Under the pieces are notes generated by a model. That model was not told the DNA's origin and searched no databases. It saw only the letters and a list, made by a program, of their open reading frames with translations. Below are positions 11,197-21,048 of a DNA stretch of 64,000 nucleotides, piece by piece. Origin of the DNA: Rhizophagus irregularis. Lineage: Eukaryota; Glomeromycota; Glomeromycetes; Glomerales; Glomeraceae. The stretch is from NCBI RefSeq assembly GCF_026210795.1, contig NC_089460.1, positions 1,364,001 through 1,428,000 on the forward strand. The letters are read 5' to 3'. Each line of letters starts with the position of its first letter. Within the stretch, counting starts at the first letter, position 1. The translations under genes and the position numbers were made by a program.

Positions 11197-12799
11197 TCAA
11201 AATTTGTCAAGATCCGCTAGGGTTTCAATAACAGCGGGTGTTTTGATTGTTTTCCCCTTTAATGCTTCCAACTTTTCACCGGCATAAGAGACCAGCGGCG
11301 AAATTTCAAAGTTAAGATTATCGAATGATTCTCCATCACCGGGTACAATTTTACCACCAGCATTTTCAACAAATCTAACTTGTTGGTTTATAATATCTCT
11401 TCTACTAGTATCAGGATCATCTGCGCCAGTTCCTGGTGCGTTTTTAAGAGGCGAAAACTCTTCTTTTCTATCAACCTCTAAAACGGCCATGCGTTCAGTG
11501 AAAGGAAAAACGTCAAAGACAAATAGTTCAAGCTTCATACCATTTGGTTTTGAAGGTGAAACTAATTCGCCAGAAGTTTTATCACAGTGTTTAATTTTCT
11601 TTTTTGCTATATGATACTCGAGTTCATTTTCAAAAGATTCTACACGATTAAGGAAGTCAACCGTGTAAAAATGATTGGCAATATTACCCGCACCAAAGGA
11701 AAGTTGACCATTAGGTTTTTTTTGTGCTGCAACGGAAGGATCTATTTCGCTATATTCCACCACATTGAACTTGCCATTGCGAAGTGCAATGACGCCAACA
11801 GGTTCTTCAGGTGAAGTTTTACGAACAACTTTAGCACCACAATCTGCATTCTTGGAAACGCAATAACCGATGAATACGGGATCGGCAACACGAACAAGAC
11901 AATTATCAACACAATATGCATGAACGTAAGAAATATTGCGAGCTTTTAATGAATCAAGGATTTTTTCATCCCTAAGTGCCGCATAAATTCCTCCATTACC
12001 ATCGGGCGCAATAGCAAGCTTTAGAATAATGATAACAAATTAATTTAGCAATGGAAGAAAATAACGTTGAATAATAAAAATATATACCTTAGATTTGGTT
12101 TCCAGGAAAATCTTTCCATCGTTGGTCAATGCAGGAAGTGTACCTACCAGATAAATCACGTCAGCAAGAATCGATGAAGTAATCTAATATAAACTTTTTA
12201 TTACCTTGTTCAAAAAAGATAACATTCTCTTCTTTTAATCCAAAATAATTATGTTGTTTGAAAAATGCTTCAGTAGCAGCCCTAGTTGGACCACTAGTCA
12301 TTATATACCATGGAATAATCACCTCTGTAGTTTTGCCATCCTGAGCAATATTTTGCAACCTCAGAATACGTTCCGCTTGAAGCTGAAACAAAGATTTATG
12401 AGATGGCAAGCGTATATCATAACAACCTTTTGGAGCTGAAGAGCCAAGTCTGGTTCCTTGACCACCAGCCATTAAAAGGACGGCAACTTTGTTTTGAGAA
12501 ATTAAATTCAAACCCAAATCTTCCCACTCTTTGATTTTCGATTTATTTGCGTCTAAGGTAGAATCAAATACATCATCTGGTAAAGGTTCCAAGTTTTGTT
12601 TGTCGGTACCGGGAGCAATTTCTGAGCTTGTTGCTTTCTTAAAGATTCGGTTGACGCGTTCAATATCAAGTTTTGAAAGTTGGTTGAAAAATGAAGTCTG
12701 TTCTTCTGGACTGAGTTTGTCATAGAAAGTAAAAAGATGTTCTTGTCCAGCTTCAGCATATTTTGCTTTTAAAGATTCAACTTCAGTAGTGGTAGACAT
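11197..12799 (-). CDS. UAP1: UDP-N-acetylglucosamine pyrophosphorylase
   Basis: Makes UDP-GlcNAc from UTP and GlcNAc-1-phosphate in the cytosol, the last step before chitin, N-glycan and GPI synthesis. Three exons on the minus strand (12799-12205, 12143-12088, 12018-11197) encode 490 residues, near the 477 of yeast Qri1. The nucleotide-binding signature LMAGGQGTRLGSSAPKGCYD lies at about 109-128. Other family blocks are PWYIMTSGPTRAAT, the LAIAPDGNGGIYAAL substrate loop, VHAYCVDNCLVRVADP, VVEYSEID and GAGNIANHFYTVDF. Fungal cell walls depend on it. The gene is divergent from eS24 across a 253-bp shared promoter. Confidence 0.96.
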
Positions 12800-13052
12800 C
12801 TTGTTTGATGAGGGGAGTTAAGTCTGAAAGTTTGAAGGAACATGATGCGTGTACTGGTATTAAAATTTAAAATTTTTATCACTACTGGTTAGATGTTGTA
12901 ACACTTCATTACATGCGATTTTACATTCACGTGATCGAAGTAAATTTTATTGGTAGATTAAACACCATCAAATTAATCGAGACAAAAAAAATTTTTTTTT
13001 TAGATCAGAACTCTTTTCTCTAAGTTATTCTTCTAGACAGACCCCACCAAAA
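12800..13052. promoter_or_regulatory. Compact bidirectional promoter of UAP1 and ribosomal protein eS24, with TOP-like leader
   Basis: Only 253 bp separate the two start codons. It contains a CACGTG E-box at about 12930. Just upstream of the eS24 ATG is a pyrimidine tract, ACTCTTTTCTCT (about 13010-13021), resembling the 5' terminal oligopyrimidine leader of animal ribosomal protein mRNAs. Whether transcription starts there is not shown by sequence. Confidence 0.5.
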
Positions 13053-13661
13053 ATGGTATGTCCTAATTAAAATTTTTATTTACGTGAGATGAAACTAATT
13101 TAACATGGATATATAGAAAAGAATATGATTACGTTGAAGTATCTTATTTTTCTTGTTTTTTTTAAAAAAAAAAATTGGTATAGGCTGATTCAGGTACAGC
13201 TACAATAAGAACACGCAACTTTATTACCAATCGGCTTTTGCGCAGAAGGCAATTTGTGGTTGATGTTCTTCATCCTGGTCGTGCTAATGTATCAAAAGAT
13301 GAACTTCGCGAAAAGTTAGCCACAATGTATAAATGTGACAAAGAGATTATTTTTGTTTTCGGGTTTCGTACCGTTTTTGGTGGTGGTCGTTCAACTGGTT
13401 TTGGCTTGATTTATGAAGATATTGAACATGCAAAAAAATTTGAACCAAAATATAGGCTTGTTAGGGTAATTTGGACATTTTTATTTTAACTGATCTATTT
13501 ATTTATTTATTAGATAAATATTTAACTAATTCAATTAATTTTAGCAAAAACTTGCAGAATCCGAGAAAACCGCTCGTAAACAACGTAAAGAGCGAAAGAA
13601 TCGTGCCAAGAAATTCCGTGGTACCAAGAAGACAAAAGCTACTACTAAGAAAGAAAAGTAA
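13053..13661 (+). CDS. RPS24: 40S ribosomal protein eS24
   Basis: A structural protein of the small ribosomal subunit. Exons are 13053-13055 (the start codon alone), 13184-13465 and 13545-13661, giving 133 residues, normal for eS24. The sequence starts [19 protein letters not shown], followed by [40 protein letters not shown] and a lysine-rich tail ending KATTKKEK, all typical of the family. The first intron begins immediately after ATG with GTATGT. I recall that animal RPS24 also carries its start codon at the end of exon 1, so the position may be ancestral. It is convergent with the tocopherol-cyclase-like gene, 287 bp away. Confidence 0.96.
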
Positions 13662-13948
13662 ATCGAGCAATAACTACAAATCTCTATCACATGAGAGCGA
13701 GTACTATATTAATAATTTTAATCATTCGACAAGTCATATTAAATTAATCCTCTTGACTAGAAAAAATATATATAGCTTTATATATGACAATCTAAAATTA
13801 AAGGGAATTAATTATATTTGAGCACATATTATTGTTTTAACGTAAAAATTTTCATTTTAAAAATTCCGTATTCAATATCATTAAAAAAAAAATATGTATT
13901 TTAAAGCAATAAATATTTTTAAAAAATGAATCCTTGAAAAAATCAATT

Positions 13949-15307
13949 TTAGCGAGTAGTAAGTTTATTAACAAGTTGCATCACATCACCAACAATCTCT
14001 AAACCACCTGCAACAGCTATATCATTAAATATAACTTCTTTAGAATTTTCGCCAGATTTCCACAACTTAACATGTAATTCGGCATCCAAACTTTCTTCAA
14101 TCGTTAGAGCCATTTTTCCAAATTGTTTACTAGGAGCACGTAAAGGAATACCACTTCCAACCTTACGCATAATATCAATTTCCAAATTTAATCCATTTAC
14201 AGTATTAACAACATGTAATTTAACATATTGCTTAGCGAAATCATCCATTGTTATTTCCAAATTGACAATTTTAGAAAAAAAATCATAAGTACTAAAATTA
14301 TATGTAATATCTGATTTTGCGTGATAAAAAACAATTATACGACCGGCGAGACGAAATAATGATAGGAAATTTCTTAGATAAGGGACATTATATAATGGGT
14401 TATCAGGAGATATTAAAGGAAAATCTGCAACTGAAACTAATATTGAAGAACTTTTAAAATCTTCTTTCACTTCATTGATAAACGTATTTGATTGAGACCA
14501 TATCCAGGATTTAGGAAAATTTACACCCCAATCTTTTTCAATATAACCAAAACCATTTTCTAAATCGATTCTATTTTCTACAATTCCATTATGTATCATA
14601 TTAACAAATTCGATCATACCAAACGATTTATGAGACATGCTTACAACTCCATGATTACATTCCAAGAAAGGAATATAAGCGAAAGGACCCATAACAGTCG
14701 GAGAAGAATAAGTGAAAGGATATGGAGTTGTATTATTAAAAGAAATATATCCACGAACAGAATATGGAATATATGGATGTTTTATAATCGATGTTTTCAA
14801 GGAGGAAGGATCTAATTCTCTTCCTAAAATTTTTTTCCAATCTTTAACCACTAAATTAACGTACGATTCATATTCAATATCTGTCGATGGAACTAATCTG
14901 GTTGAAGAAAGACTTAATACAATAATATTTTCATTAAATTTATTCTGCCCAATTTTAATCGTAAAATCACCATTCTCTACGCTAAATTCACTAATATTAT
15001 ATCGATAATATAAACACTCATATCCACCACGAATTACCATAACAAAAGCATGAGATTTCTCATCACTGTGTGAAGTTGACTTATAAATTCCTGGTATAAC
15101 TATGAGAGATTCTTTCGCGTTACTTGTAACTGTTTTGTAATACCACCCTTCAAAGAAATTTTTGTTAATTTCTTTACCATGATAAAATGTTGGTTTATAT
15201 ATTAACCGAATATTTGATATTGTTAATTGATAATTTATGCTAAATATGTAAATTACAAATGCAAAAATTATACTAACCAACGCATGTTTTAACGTAATAT
15301 GAGCCAT
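13949..15307 (-). CDS. Tocopherol-cyclase-like (VTE1-like) family protein, membrane anchored
   Basis: A single-exon 452-residue protein. An N-terminal hydrophobic segment (about 9-28) predicts a signal anchor. The rest carries motifs of the tocopherol cyclase-like family: FFEGWYYK (51-58), SHAFVMVIRGG (85-95), FNNTTPYPFTYSSPTVMGPFA, and the hallmark GYIEKDWG (254-261) followed by PKSWIWSQSN (265-274). In plants VTE1 cyclises tocopherol precursors. Most other members, largely bacterial, have no known reaction, so I do not claim a vitamin E function here. It lacks introns while its housekeeping neighbours have many, which would be consistent with acquisition from a bacterium or with retroposition. 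It is head-to-head with another intronless gene. Confidence 0.72.
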   Translation of the reverse strand: MAHITLKHALVSIIFAFVIYIFSINYQLTISNIRLIYKPTFYHGKEINKNFFEGWYYKTVTSNAKESLIVIPGIYKSTSHSDEKSHAFVMVIRGGYECLYYRYNISEFSVENGDFTIKIGQNKFNENIIVLSLSSTRLVPSTDIEYESYVNLVVKDWKKILGRELDPSSLKTSIIKHPYIPYSVRGYISFNNTTPYPFTYSSPTVMGPFAYIPFLECNHGVVSMSHKSFGMIEFVNMIHNGIVENRIDLENGFGYIEKDWGVNFPKSWIWSQSNTFINEVKEDFKSSSILVSVADFPLISPDNPLYNVPYLRNFLSLFRLAGRIIVFYHAKSDITYNFSTYDFFSKIVNLEITMDDFAKQYVKLHVVNTVNGLNLEIDIMRKVGSGIPLRAPSKQFGKMALTIEESLDAELHVKLWKSGENSKEVIFNDIAVAGGLEIVGDVMQLVNKLTTR

Positions 15308-15765
15308 ATTTTACAAAGAAAGTTTAAGACGATCATTTTATTAATAATTCACGTGAAAATCACTTCTAAAACGAGAATTTACGTGAAAAGCCACGGAATT
15401 TACCATAGAATCTTGCTTCTTTTTCATCAAACGAAAAAATGGATACTTTGATCGCATTGTTATCACTAAATCGGCAAATTACCGGAGTTTTTTCGAAAAA
15501 TCAAACCATCTAGCATATTTGTGTCGCATTTTTGCTTAATTGATAGTTGCACTAATTTGACGTTTCTAATTGAATCGTTTTTGTTGTTAATGTTTCAAGT
15601 TTTTTTTTGTGGTATAAATTAGGGATGAGCACATAATATGGTTCCGGAATACCTTATATAAACATATTAAAATTTAATTTTTTTCGATTTCTTCATGATC
15701 ATTTTCATAAACTAAAAATATATTGTTGTTAATATTGTAAATGCCTTTTCTTTCCGCTATGCACA
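15308..15765. promoter_or_regulatory. Head-to-head promoter between two intronless genes
   Basis: 458 bp separating the starts of the tocopherol-cyclase-like gene and the large membrane protein gene. No clear core element stands out. Both genes lack introns, so the two may be regulated together. That is inference from layout. Confidence 0.4.
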
Positions 15766-18147
15766 ATGAATATCAAGGGACTCCTCAAAAATCTCATCTT
15801 TCAACGATGTTTCTATTACGTCACTTTCCTAATAACCACTTATACACTTATATCAGACATCATTCTTCTCACATCATTAATTAACGGAAATTCCAATTGT
15901 AAAGAGTTTGAAAACAATAAACCCCTGATAAACACGATTCTTCAGGAAGTAACAAATATTGCACGTTGGGACTCCTCTAATGTAACTTTTGATCATGATG
16001 AACTAAAAACATACTACTTTCCAGACCTGGATACCCCCGCCCATGTATTGGATACGCTATATATTAATCGCGGCGGATTTTCTGGTTCCTTTAGTATGTT
16101 TGATATACTTGATGTGAAGGGGTTTAAATCCTACGCTGGAGTGGTGGGAACCGCAAACACATCTTTTCCACTTGTCGTTCCCGTTGCCGCAGCTGATAAC
16201 CATACAGCCAGTTATTTTGCCATTCGAGAAGGTAATATAAGTCTGACGCCAGTGTGTAATGTTGAAATTCCCAATTGTTTTATGACAAAGCAGATTAGTT
16301 TCCCATTTACTTTCATTGAAACCGATGCCGATGTTCCGAATACCGTTGGATCTGTTCGGGTAGCATCTGACAATTCCACATTCAGCATTTATCCAGGTCT
16401 TCAACTGTACATTTGTCAATATACTCAAAATACGGCCAATTCCTATAGTTGGGCTAGACAATTTGCCATAGCAGCTGGTATCCTCATTCTCACATTGGAA
16501 CTGCTCAAGGTCGTGATTTCCTTGACTGCTACTATTTTTTTGATACAATTTAAACAACCTAGTATTGTGAATTTTGCGAATAATTCACCAATATGGATTT
16601 TTTTGTTACTTCGAAATTTTCTGGGAACTGAAGCAATTTTACAAATTGCTATGAATCTCGAAGAAACAAATAGTCTTCAGATTCTAAGTGATACGTTTCT
16701 ACATTCATTACCAATGTTAGTGTTATCAATTCAAAGTATCAGTTATCGATTCAATGAGATTAAACAGCCACCTCCCATTATAACTATTCTATCTTGTGTG
16801 GGCAGCTGTGCTATGCTACTTTTTAACTTTTTTCGCACATGTGTTTCTATCAAGGTTACGGTTCCAAAACAGCTTGAGAGATTTAAAGCAGAATTATCAC
16901 AGTACTTTGATAAACGTCCAAAACAAAAACGACAGCAGTACTTATTAATTTTTGCCTTGATAGATTGTGCGATTAATCTTTTTCCTCCGATCTTCATGAT
17001 TTCTTTAGCGGTACAAGGATTTAACAGTGTTTTCGTTTTTATTGTACCAATATTAGTCATTTTTGCCAAGATATTGATATGCATTTCTATGTTTTGGTCC
17101 CAACGTTTTCGAAAACCTTTATCATCCCCATTGATATTCTCTTTTGCTATGAATAGTCCGATTATCCTTCTCTGCATCATTTCTTCACCACTTAGACAAT
17201 TAATTACAATAATAGCAGCTGATGGTTTTCCTATCTGGACCGGTTGGCCAACGGATTTCATAAGCATTGATCTGCCCATTCTGGTGATACTTTTAATGAT
17301 GGGAGTATTTGGTCATGGAAATAACCAGGATGTAGCCCTTCTTCAACGGAACCTCGTGCTAGTCATTTTTGCTACTATTTACTTGGTATGGAGAATTATC
17401 TCAGGCCTATGGTATTTAAGGAACAGTATCATTACACGAGATAGAGATACAAATAATAAGGTCCATACTCGCTCAACCGAAACTTTTCCTATTTTTTATG
17501 CCCTGAAACTAAATAGAGAATCTCCAACAGCCTGGATTTTTGTTTACACTTTATCCAAACTCTTAATCTGGATTGTAGGCTTACAAATAATCATTACTAT
17601 GGTTTTCATGTCACAACCTCCATCACCAAATCCTGAAGCATATGTTACTGTCTCGCCCAAGATTCTGATGGTGCTTGGTTTAGTTATTTACCTTTGTTTT
17701 GATGTCATTGTGTCCTTAGCACTGTTGATTTCGTATTATGGACCCTTTTCCACACGAACCATCGCACTTTATCTCAATTCGCCCTTCCTAATAATTTTTT
17801 ATATCTTACTTGGTCCTCACTTTCGAGCTGAAATCATTGCCGCAGCAAAAGACCATGTACATGCATTACTTCTTTGGAAACAACGTGATATTGTGTTGAT
17901 CTGTTCACTTCTTTTTATCTGGCCTGGATTTGGATTTGGATATATTCCTTATGGTAGTGATGACAGGTATTCATGGTGGTCATGGTATGGCTGGGGATTT
18001 GATGTTGAGACGAAAAAAGTGGAGAATATTGTTGATTCAAAATGGAGCTTTTCTGGTATATTTGGCGCAGTATATGGGTTAATTTTTTGCGTAACTTCGA
18101 TTTTGCGGAATACGGTACCAATTGATGAATTGGATAAGCAAGAGTAA
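15766..18147 (+). CDS. Large multispanning membrane protein of unknown function
   Basis: A single-exon 793-residue protein that I do not recognise. The first membrane segment (about 14-38) is followed by a roughly 190-residue domain rich in N-glycosylation sites (NVT, NTS, NHT, NIS, NST) and with several cysteines, so it probably faces the lumen or cell exterior. From about 235 to the end there are roughly a dozen hydrophobic segments with short charged loops. One segment, TFLHSLPMLVLSIQSISYRF, faintly recalls XK-related scramblase-like proteins, too weak for a call. A tryptophan/glycine-rich stretch near the C-terminus (YSWWSWYGWGF) is distinctive. The gene is visibly richer in G+C than its surroundings, and its lack of introns contrasts with the intron-rich genes nearby. 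Likely a lineage-specific family. Confidence 0.75.
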   Translation: MNIKGLLKNLIFQRCFYYVTFLITTYTLISDIILLTSLINGNSNCKEFENNKPLINTILQEVTNIARWDSSNVTFDHDELKTYYFPDLDTPAHVLDTLYINRGGFSGSFSMFDILDVKGFKSYAGVVGTANTSFPLVVPVAAADNHTASYFAIREGNISLTPVCNVEIPNCFMTKQISFPFTFIETDADVPNTVGSVRVASDNSTFSIYPGLQLYICQYTQNTANSYSWARQFAIAAGILILTLELLKVVISLTATIFLIQFKQPSIVNFANNSPIWIFLLLRNFLGTEAILQIAMNLEETNSLQILSDTFLHSLPMLVLSIQSISYRFNEIKQPPPIITILSCVGSCAMLLFNFFRTCVSIKVTVPKQLERFKAELSQYFDKRPKQKRQQYLLIFALIDCAINLFPPIFMISLAVQGFNSVFVFIVPILVIFAKILICISMFWSQRFRKPLSSPLIFSFAMNSPIILLCIISSPLRQLITIIAADGFPIWTGWPTDFISIDLPILVILLMMGVFGHGNNQDVALLQRNLVLVIFATIYLVWRIISGLWYLRNSIITRDRDTNNKVHTRSTETFPIFYALKLNRESPTAWIFVYTLSKLLIWIVGLQIIITMVFMSQPPSPNPEAYVTVSPKILMVLGLVIYLCFDVIVSLALLISYYGPFSTRTIALYLNSPFLIIFYILLGPHFRAEIIAAAKDHVHALLLWKQRDIVLICSLLFIWPGFGFGYIPYGSDDRYSWWSWYGWGFDVETKKVENIVDSKWSFSGIFGAVYGLIFCVTSILRNTVPIDELDKQE

Positions 18148-19026
18148 TAAATTGGTACAAAAATAAAAAAAAATTTAAATATAACATAAATAAAAAAAAG
18201 AATAAATGTAGCAATTCAATAAAGAATTAAAAGAAACATTAATTATTTGTCATAGAATGATAAAAAAAATTATTTTTCCTTCATACCAAGAAAAAAAGAC
18301 GATAAAAATAGCTATTTATTTTAAGATTTACAATCAGACGCTCAGTGGCTCGAGCATTATTTATTGGAAGATAAATTTAATTTATACTTTTTGATACTTC
18401 ATATTATTAAATTAGAATTACACGTGGTGAATTCTTTACTTCAGATTTGAAATCTTTTAATTATATTTTTGTATAGAATTTATGTGATACCCCCATACCA
18501 ATCAATGTAAGGTAAATCCGATATGACAAAAAATCCGGGGGAGAGGGGATAAACTTTTCATGATCTGTGTAAAATAATTTTAATAGAATGAATTATAATT
18601 TGGAAATTATCATCTTTTTAACTTAATTAAAAATAGCGTTAAAAGTTATTATCGAATTTCACATTCTTTTCTTATATCCATGAACTTTTATAAAATATTT
18701 AATGATATCATGATAAATTTGTTCGACAAAATCATATGATTAACAATATTTTTTACTAATTTTAATCTTCTTTCAAATATTTTTATCAGAAAATCTTTAA
18801 AATCCCTTTTTTTTTTATATAAATATAGGTTTTCCTTAACCAATTCCACACAAAAAAATATTAATGGCCAGTAGGAATAATTTATAAATAAAATAAATCA
18901 CAATCTTTAATATTAATTAAAAAAAGACCATTTTAATGTCAATAAAATACGTTATGAATTAAAAAATTCCGACAATATTTCCCTTATATTAAATACTACT
19001 TACTTTATTTTATTTAAAATATAAAA
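18148..19026. other. Spacer before the Ecl1-type gene
   Basis: 879 bp of AT-rich DNA including the 3' flank of the membrane protein and the 5' flank of the Ecl1-type gene. A short more GC-rich patch lies at about 18490-18550 (GATACCCCC...CCGGGGGAGAGGGG). No coding sequence is recognised. Confidence 0.5.
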
Positions 19027-19440
19027 ATGGATCTTGCCTGGTGCCCTATATGCGAAAAACAAACGTTCGCCGTTGAAAATTTATATTGTAGTGAAGCATG
19101 TCGGAAAAAAGACGCATCATCAACCTTAAACGAAAAATGGATTTACGAATTCCCAAAATTTTCTTCACGAAAACGATACAATTCTCCATACAATTCTCCA
19201 TACAATTCTCCATATAATTCTCCATATAATTCTCCATATAATTCTCCATATAATTCTCCATATAATTCTTTAGAATCATCTCCACAATCATCTCCAAAAT
19301 TATATCCAAATAATACGACGACAATGATGGAAAATAACTTTCAGTTACCATATATAATTTCTTCCTCCCCATCAGATCATTTACTTTATAGAATGCCATC
19401 TACCTCATCTACGATAAGGCAAACACCGATTCGTCGATAA
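19027..19440 (+). CDS. Ecl1-type small zinc-ribbon protein with a tyrosine-asparagine-serine-proline repeat
   Basis: 137 residues, single exon. The N-terminus MDLAWCPICEKQTF followed by LYCSEACRKKD gives cysteines at 6, 9, 21 and 25, the pattern of the fungal Ecl1 (extender of chronological lifespan) family, whose members help cells survive starvation and stationary phase, partly under zinc or sulfur limitation. The rest is disordered. Residues 51-82 are eight tandem copies of YNSP (the last is YNSL), encoded by a 12-bp minisatellite, then S/P-rich sequence. Function here is by family resemblance of the cysteine motif only. Confidence 0.7.
   Translation: MDLAWCPICEKQTFAVENLYCSEACRKKDASSTLNEKWIYEFPKFSSRKRYNSPYNSPYNSPYNSPYNSPYNSPYNSPYNSLESSPQSSPKLYPNNTTTMMENNFQLPYIISSSPSDHLLYRMPSTSSTIRQTPIRR
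19177..19272 (+). repeat. In-frame 12-bp minisatellite, 8 copies
   Basis: Eight back-to-back 12-mers of the form TAYAATTCTCCA encoding YNSP. The first three copies use TAC and the next five use TAT, so the array has two homogeneous blocks, which indicates recent expansion or unequal exchange. It should vary in copy number between isolates without breaking frame. Confidence 0.95.
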
Positions 19441-20364
19441 TGAGAGTTCAAAGAATTATCTAAAAATGATTTCTCCATTAACCAACGTTTTTTGACAATG
19501 CTTTCTTCTCTTCAAAAAAAAAAAGCTTCAGTTTATTATTGTTATATAAATGGTTTTTTTTAATGACATAATGACATAATTTATTATATTTAATTCATTT
19601 ATTGTAACGAAATTTGGACATTCATGTAAATATTACTCTTTTATTGCCTTATTTTCAGTCCCTTTTCCCTTTATCTTTTATATTTATACTCCTTTACTTT
19701 ATTAATATAATTTCTTGTTTCGAGATGGTTTTCAAAGCTATAAGAGAGCAGGCAAAAAAAAAATATATATATAATTTTATATATATTATGTTTAATAAAA
19801 AAAATATTATTTTACTGGTCTTTACATATTTGAAATGCCATATAAAATTATAAATGCTATTCAATGATGGTAATATGTGGTTACGGTACATTTCGCCGAA
19901 AGCCATTTCGGCCGAAAAATAGGGCCAACATTATGCAGAATTATAAATAACTCAGGCCAGAGATTATTTTTCGGCGAAATGGCTTTCGGCGAAATGTCCC
20001 GATACTCATATGACTGATGTGATAATGCTGATAATTTTTTTTTATAGGATGGGCGAGATGAGACGCAATTAAATATCTGTCATACCCAATGTAGCTCATT
20101 AATGATAAGCATGTGAAATTATTAAATTGCACAAGTCAAAGGTTATTTATTTCCAAAATAAAATATTTTTATACAACAGAGAAATTTTTAAAACATAATC
20201 AAATATGGTAAGATTTGTAAAACAAAAAAATCTTCACATTTTTGCTAATTTCATACTTTTATTGTAAATTATCCGAAAATCGGTAATGTATATATCTGAT
20301 ATTTAATAAATTATATAATGTGTTGATATAATAAAGATAAAAGATCCTTTTTTTAAAATTGATG
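19441..20364. other. Tail-to-tail spacer with an inverted-repeat element
   Basis: 924 bp between two convergent genes. Mostly AT-rich. The only structured part is the GC-richer palindrome at 19884-20001. Confidence 0.6.
19884..20001. mobile_element. Short palindromic MITE-like element
   Basis: A 118-bp segment with arms of about 38 bp. The left arm begins CGGTACATTTCGCCGAAAGC and continues CATTTCGGCCGAAAAATA. The right arm is its reverse complement with one mismatch and one single-base gap. The repeated CATTTCGCCGAAA motif and sharp GC contrast with the surroundings suggest a mobile element. A target duplication is not obvious, so the type is unassigned. Confidence 0.7.
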
Positions 20365-21048
20365 TTAATAAGATTTTTTTGGTCTTACAATTATTTCGAA
20401 TCCAGGAATTTCAAATTTAAAGGTTTGGGCTCTATCGGAACATTGTGCGCAATAATAAGTGTTGGAAGACATGAATGGTTGTTCAATATACGGAGCAATT
20501 GACGTTACATCTGTTTGGTGTAAACCATTTGAAGTATCGTTATTGAATCCATTATCGTTAAATCCAGCATTATCGTCAATGTATTGTATGCCATATCTTG
20601 GAATAGTGGAATCAGAGTTGTAAGAAGTTGGAACCCGTAAATCATTTGAATGATCATTATTATTGAAATTGTCATTATTATCAATATATTGTGTGTCATC
20701 AAAGTTAGGGAACAATTTGTTTTTATCTGAAATAGTTGTATTAATACAGTTGTAAGACGTTGAGGTTACGTTTATATTATTGTTAAATCCAATATTATTA
20801 TTGAATCCATTGAAATTAGCATTATCCGTGGTAGAGGGAGAAGAGCTGACAGTGGAATCAGTATAGTCGAATCTATTGATATCTTCGTTATCATCAATAT
20901 ATTGTGCGGCGTAAGAAGACGATTGTTCATTATTCGGAACAACAGTATCATCCTCATAAAATGAATCGGTGTAGTTGCAAGTTGAACTTACATGCTGTAA
21001 GCTATTGGGGTAATTGTTAATATCACTATCACTATAATTCTGATCCAT
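20365..21048 (-). CDS. Asparagine/aspartate/serine-rich protein of unknown function
   Basis: A 227-residue single-exon ORF that I do not recognise. Most is low complexity (N, D, S, Y, T), built around a repeated core AQYIDDN / TQYIDNND / IQYIDDN followed by N/F-rich segments, so it looks like three diverged repeats of a unit of some 60 residues. The last 30 residues change character: TYYCAQCSDRAQTFKFEIPG then FEIIVRPKKSY, with a CxxC pair and a short hydrophobic beta-like stretch, perhaps the functional part. No signal peptide or membrane segment. It could be a lineage-specific disordered protein. That it is expressed is not shown by sequence. Confidence 0.55.
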   Translation of the reverse strand: MDQNYSDSDINNYPNSLQHVSSTCNYTDSFYEDDTVVPNNEQSSSYAAQYIDDNEDINRFDYTDSTVSSSPSTTDNANFNGFNNNIGFNNNINVTSTSYNCINTTISDKNKLFPNFDDTQYIDNNDNFNNNDHSNDLRVPTSYNSDSTIPRYGIQYIDDNAGFNDNGFNNDTSNGLHQTDVTSIAPYIEQPFMSSNTYYCAQCSDRAQTFKFEIPGFEIIVRPKKSY

